Below, piece after piece: positions 61,455 to 64,000 of a stretch of 64,000 bases of DNA. The stretch comes from UBA6663 sp044226485 (GTDB taxonomy: Bacteria; Chloroflexota; Anaerolineae; Anaerolineales; UBA6663), in assembly GCA_044226485.1 (NCBI GenBank), contig JBGAGY010000012.1, forward strand, positions 1-64,000. The letters run 5' to 3'. The translations under genes and the position numbers were made by a program. The notes under the pieces were generated by a model. It saw only the letters and a program-made list of their open reading frames with translations. It searched no databases and was not told where the DNA came from. The first letter of the stretch is position 1; each line of letters starts with the position of its first letter.

Positions 61455-61518
61455 GACGAAGGACGAAGGACGAACGACGAAGGTGGAATGACCATTCCAC
61501 CTTCGTCGTTTTTCGTTG
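61455..61518. repeat. GACGAA-family hairpin after the macroglobulin gene
   Basis: Left side repeats GACGAAGGACGAAGGACGAA and meets its complement at GGTGGAATGACCATTCCACC. The right arm is shorter and ends in TTTTTCG, which may act as a T tract for termination 28 bp after the stop codon. Confidence 0.8.
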
Positions 61519-61640
61519 AGGGCCTGTGACGTCGGGTGAAAAGGGCGAACGGGCCTTACAGCGAATCGTGTGTTCGGGTCGTCTGCTCGCAGGGCGTCTC
61601 GGATTCGTATCGCTGGCGGCGGACAATCGACAAAAAACAG

Positions 61641-61666
61641 GGGCGGCCGTTGTGGCCGCCCCTACG
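61641..61666. terminator. Short GC hairpin before merR end
   Basis: AGGGGCGGCC and GGCCGCCCCT pair around a GTTGT loop. It lies between the macroglobulin gene and the convergent merR gene; an A tract on the plus-strand left side would read as a T tract for merR transcripts. Confidence 0.6.
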
Positions 61667-61730
61667 GTAGTGCTGATAGGCGATGGCGTGGGTCGATGCC
61701 GCTCGCTCCGCGCCCTTCGATATGCCGCGC

Positions 61731-62552
61731 CTATGCCTTCTCCACCGGGTACTGCACTTCATTGACCGTGTTTGGGTCGTTCTGATCGCCTTGCTTATCG
61801 GGCAGGCGCAGGTTGATCTCACGCGCCGGCCCGGCGATGCGGTAGCCGTTTTCGTCGATCCACTTCGCCAATGAATCGTAGGCGGATTGTAGCGTTGCGA
61901 ACGGCCCGTGATGGACCACGCAGGCCATCGTCTCGACGCGCGGCAGATTGTAGATCTTCACACGATCGCTCCCGGGCACCGCTTCGGCAATGGGCATGCA
62001 GACCTCGATGTCCCAATCGCGCTCCCGGTATTCCGAATCATGGTAAATGGCGAACGGCGCGCCGTTCATGCGCAGCTTGTTCTGATCGATGTAGGCTATC
62101 AGGTCCCCCCACAAGGAGCCTTGATCGGGCGGTTGCGGCACGACGCCCCGCACGGAGGCCACAGTGAACGACTCGACGGTCTTGATTACGACGGCATGAA
62201 TAGACATGGGTGGCTCCTCATTCAGATGTTCCAGCAGGTTCGCCACGCGCTCCAATCGCGCCTCGTCTTCCTGCATGCGTTGACGGATCTCGGCCTGGCG
62301 CAGCGCGAGCATCCCGCGCAATTGCTCGACCGAGATGTCGTTCTCGAGCACGCGCCCGATTTCTTCGAGCGATAGCCCAAGATCCTTCAGCGCCAGGATG
62401 CGATAGAGACGCGCGAGCTGATTGAACTCGTAGTATCGGTACGACGTAAACGTGTCGACCAATACCGGTTTCAACAGACCCATCTCGTCATAGAGGCGCA
62501 GCGCCTTGACTGAAACGTGGCTTAGTTTAGAGAAGTCGCCGATCCGGATCAT
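61731..62552 (-). CDS. MerR family regulator with GyrI-like effector domain
   Basis: A 273-residue protein of the BmrR/BltR pattern. The MerR winged helix (1-70) includes IGDFSKLSHVSVKALRLYDEMGLLKPV; a dimer coiled coil (about 75-115) follows (LALRQAEIRQRMQEDEARLERVANLLEHL). A GyrI-like ligand domain (about 118-270) ends in KWIDENGYRIAGPAREINLR. It should sense small drug-like molecules and regulate its own promoter, which has a TTGACT-N19-TAAAAC layout with a spacer-filling dyad. No efflux gene adjoins it. Confidence 0.92.
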   Translation of the reverse strand: MIRIGDFSKLSHVSVKALRLYDEMGLLKPVLVDTFTSYRYYEFNQLARLYRILALKDLGLSLEEIGRVLENDISVEQLRGMLALRQAEIRQRMQEDEARLERVANLLEHLNEEPPMSIHAVVIKTVESFTVASVRGVVPQPPDQGSLWGDLIAYIDQNKLRMNGAPFAIYHDSEYRERDWDIEVCMPIAEAVPGSDRVKIYNLPRVETMACVVHHGPFATLQSAYDSLAKWIDENGYRIAGPAREINLRLPDKQGDQNDPNTVNEVQYPVEKA

Positions 62553-62569
62553 TTGCGAACCTCAGGTCT

Positions 62570-62600
62570 GTTTTACACCCTCCTCCATGAGGAGAGTCAA
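62570..62600 (-). promoter_or_regulatory. MerR-type autoregulatory promoter and operator
   Basis: On the minus strand TTGACT (62600-62595) and TAAAAC (62575-62570) are separated by 19 bp, the elongated spacing that MerR activators correct. A dyad ACTCTCCTC-ATG-GAGGAGGGT (62597-62577) with one mismatch fills the spacer. It lies 18 bp before the merR ATG. Confidence 0.85.
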
Positions 62601-62610
62601 GCAGGAAGTT

Positions 62611-62759
62611 CGCGGACCATGGACGGCGGACCGCAGATGTCGCGCTCACGGCGTTGACGAACGACGAAGGACGAATGACGAGGGTTATGTGAGACAACCC
62701 TCGTCATTCGTCCTTCGTCTACCAAGAAGCGTCTGTTGCGGTCTGCCGTCCGCGGTCCC
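62611..62759. repeat. Nested hairpins: GCGGAC outer and GACGAA inner arms
   Basis: Outer arms beginning CGCGGACCATGGACGGCGG (62611 on) and ending CCGTCCGCGGTCC (near 62758) are about 80% complementary. An inner perfect stretch starting at ACGAAGGACGAATGACGAGG and closing near 62721 uses GACGAA words. The element lies between the bactofilin gene end (62760) and the merR promoter. Confidence 0.8.
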
Positions 62760-63278
62760 TTACGCTTCTCGGTTTTTCGGCTGCGGAGTCGGAACTTCTT
62801 CTTCGGGTTCGTCGGGCTCGGTGCCGTCGCGCATGGTGATCTGGCCGCGCAGGAAGGCGCCTTCTTCGGAGGCGAAGGAGCCGGTCTTGAGGTCGCCGTA
62901 GATGCGGCCCGTGGAGAGGATCTCGACCTTATCGGCGACGATGTTGCCCTTGACGGTGCCGGCCACTGAGACGACGCCGGCCTGGATCGAGTCGGCCGTG
63001 ACGCGGGCGCCCTCGGCGATGATCAGGGCGCCGCCGATCTCGATCCTGCCGTCGAAGGAGCCTTCGATGCGGAGGCCGGTGTTGCCGCTGAGCGTGCCGG
63101 TGTAGTGCAGGCCTGGGCCGATCACGCTCTCGACGGGGCGGGGCGCGTTATGGCCGTTGCCTGAGGGCGCGCCGCCAAAGGGGCTGGTGCCCGGGGCGCG
63201 AGGCGGATTGAAGGACGACGAGTTTGCATCGCCGTTTTTGCCGGGTTCTTTGGATCGACCAGGTCGGAAGCTGAACAC
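62760..63278 (-). CDS. Bactofilin (polymer-forming cytoskeletal protein)
   Basis: A 172-residue bactofilin. A flexible N-terminus (about 1-50) precedes the beta-helix core (about 50-150) with its repeated Ile/Val-Gly rhythm, from VESVIGPGLHYTGTLSGNTGLRIEGSF to GRIYGDLKTGSFASEEGAFLRG. The acidic Pro-rich tail (DEPEEEVPTPQPK) is unstructured. Bactofilins form non-polar filaments that organise cell-wall or stalk machinery. It is 39 bp downstream of the DUF4446 gene on the same strand and probably cotranscribed. Confidence 0.93.
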   Translation of the reverse strand: MFSFRPGRSKEPGKNGDANSSSFNPPRAPGTSPFGGAPSGNGHNAPRPVESVIGPGLHYTGTLSGNTGLRIEGSFDGRIEIGGALIIAEGARVTADSIQAGVVSVAGTVKGNIVADKVEILSTGRIYGDLKTGSFASEEGAFLRGQITMRDGTEPDEPEEEVPTPQPKNREA

Positions 63279-63317
63279 GCGCGCTCCTTGCGATGGTCGG
63301 GCGGAGGCCCCGAACGA

Positions 63318-63737
63318 TCAGTTCTTGTGCTGGCCGCGCGCCTGAGTGACGGCGGCCTGCTCAGGCACCGACAGGCTGGCGCCGTCGGCCCAGTTTTTGA
63401 GCGACCGCATCGCCAGGCCCGAGTCGGCGTCGTTGGCGATCAACAGGCCATCGCCGCGGGCGTTGAAGATGGCCAGAGCGAAGGCGGCCCGGCCGGTGTC
63501 GTCGGTGTACTGCTCGAGCCCCATGAACTGCAGGGCGCGTCCCATCGACGAGGCCAGAACGGGCTGACTGTCGAGCAGCGACTGGACCCGCTCCTGGGTT
63601 TCAGGATCCAGCCCGGCCCCGTCAGCCGTTTCTTCAGGGCCGAAACTGAGCCAGCCCAGCCAGACCAGTGCGATGATGACCAGCAGGGTTGTCAGGCCCC
63701 ACAGGTAGAAGCCGTAGGTGGACCACAATGCTTCCAT
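63318..63737 (-). CDS. DUF4446 family membrane protein
   Basis: A 139-residue protein with an N-terminal helix (about 8-30) and a cytoplasmic domain that matches DUF4446: FMGLEQYTDDTGRAAFALAIFNARGDGLLIAND, then SLKNWADGASLSVPEQAAV. In Firmicutes and others DUF4446 genes lie near chromosome-partition or replication genes; the function is unknown. ATG 63737 is preferred over an upstream in-frame TTG because GGGGGAT lies seven bases before it and TATAAT at 63757-63752 gives a normal transcript start. Confidence 0.82.
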   Translation of the reverse strand: MEALWSTYGFYLWGLTTLLVIIALVWLGWLSFGPEETADGAGLDPETQERVQSLLDSQPVLASSMGRALQFMGLEQYTDDTGRAAFALAIFNARGDGLLIANDADSGLAMRSLKNWADGASLSVPEQAAVTQARGQHKN

Positions 63738-63751
63738 AGGCGTATCCCCCA

Positions 63752-63757
63752 ATTATA
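63752..63757 (-). promoter_or_regulatory. -10 box of the DUF4446-bactofilin unit
   Basis: A perfect TATAAT on the minus strand lies 14 bases before the DUF4446 ATG, implying a leader of only about eight bases. No clear -35 is present. Confidence 0.5.
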
Positions 63758-63935
63758 AGACATGCAGGACGCCCTGCTGGTTGACGTAATGCTTGAGCGT
63801 CGATGTCCATATTGCCCGAGCCGAATCTTGCCACGAATCCGCGGACGCAGGGCGCATGAACAGGGTTGAGAGCCGCGCGATCTCGGAGGCCAATTCACGA
63901 AAGGCGTGATATCCGGCCTTTCCCGCTCTCGGAAA

Positions 63936-64000
63936 TCACCCCCACAGCGCCCGGCGCATGGCCGGCACCAGGCCGGTCAGATCCTGCACCGCATCGAAGG
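63936..64000 (-). CDS. C-terminal end of an unidentified minus-strand gene
   Basis: From the window edge an open minus-strand frame reads FDAVQDLTGLVPAMRRALWG and stops at 63936. The composition and codon use fit coding, but too little is visible to name the family. Between it and the DUF4446 gene lie about 180 bp without a clear feature. Confidence 0.4.
   Translation of the reverse strand, partial: FDAVQDLTGLVPAMRRALWG

Overview
High-GC (roughly 65%), gene-dense bacterial chromosome. Several features together suggest a member of the Chloroflexota (Anaerolineae-like): lipoproteins with long Thr-Pro-Thr-Pro linkers, an alpha-2-macroglobulin-like giant protein, RNase J, a Gram-positive-style LexA, a fused two-domain ECF ATPase and many promoters whose -10 box lies 6-9 nt before the start codon. 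This assignment is an inference from gene content. No phage, transposase or CRISPR array is visible.

Layout. 1-0.9 kb: end of a lipoprotein gene and tRNA-Leu(CAA). 1.1-4 kb: ychF and oligoendopeptidase F. 4.2-13.1 kb, minus strand: SIMPL lipoprotein, RocB-like M20 peptidase, Ada-type DNA repair regulator, HAD phosphatase, moaA, two secreted proteins and RNase J. 13.7-20 kb, plus strand: DinB, S66 carboxypeptidase, tRNA-Val(CAC), a sugar isomerase and Gfo/Idh/MocA dehydrogenase pair, MFS and TauE/SafE transporters. 20-31 kb: surE, lexA with its promoter, metallophosphoesterase, GNAT, hydroxypyruvate isomerase-like and UPF0303 proteins, a two-component system whose histidine kinase carries a transporter-like membrane half, and queG. 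31-33.5 kb: a 14-codon (TITW)3 micro-ORF ahead of an MFS exporter, then a gene-free repeat island. 33.5-39 kb: potD-potA-potB-potC polyamine importer facing a class III aminotransferase. 39-47.5 kb: a minus-strand series with all parts of an ECF vitamin-type importer (S, T and fused A1A2), two peptidases, an SDR and alanine racemase. 47.6-52 kb: SLC13/RCK permease, tgt, uppP and a binding-protein-like lipoprotein. 52.6-64 kb: MBL hydrolase, an alpha/beta hydrolase and TetR pair with a double operator, a 1982-residue alpha-2-macroglobulin-like lipoprotein, an autoregulated MerR, bactofilin and a DUF4446 protein.

Genes that work together: tgt and queG are both queuosine-tRNA steps; the pot genes and the aminotransferase fit polyamine uptake plus catabolism; uppP and alr serve peptidoglycan; the ECF S, T and A proteins form one importer although their genes are interrupted by peptidase genes.

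The most unusual genome-scale feature is a set of long, often near-perfect hairpins built from a few short words (GACGAA, GGAGCGA, GCGGAC). They sit at many gene ends but also enter coding sequence: one encodes a lipoprotein signal peptide, another the linker of the fused ECF ATPase, and a third an insert in an M20 peptidase.
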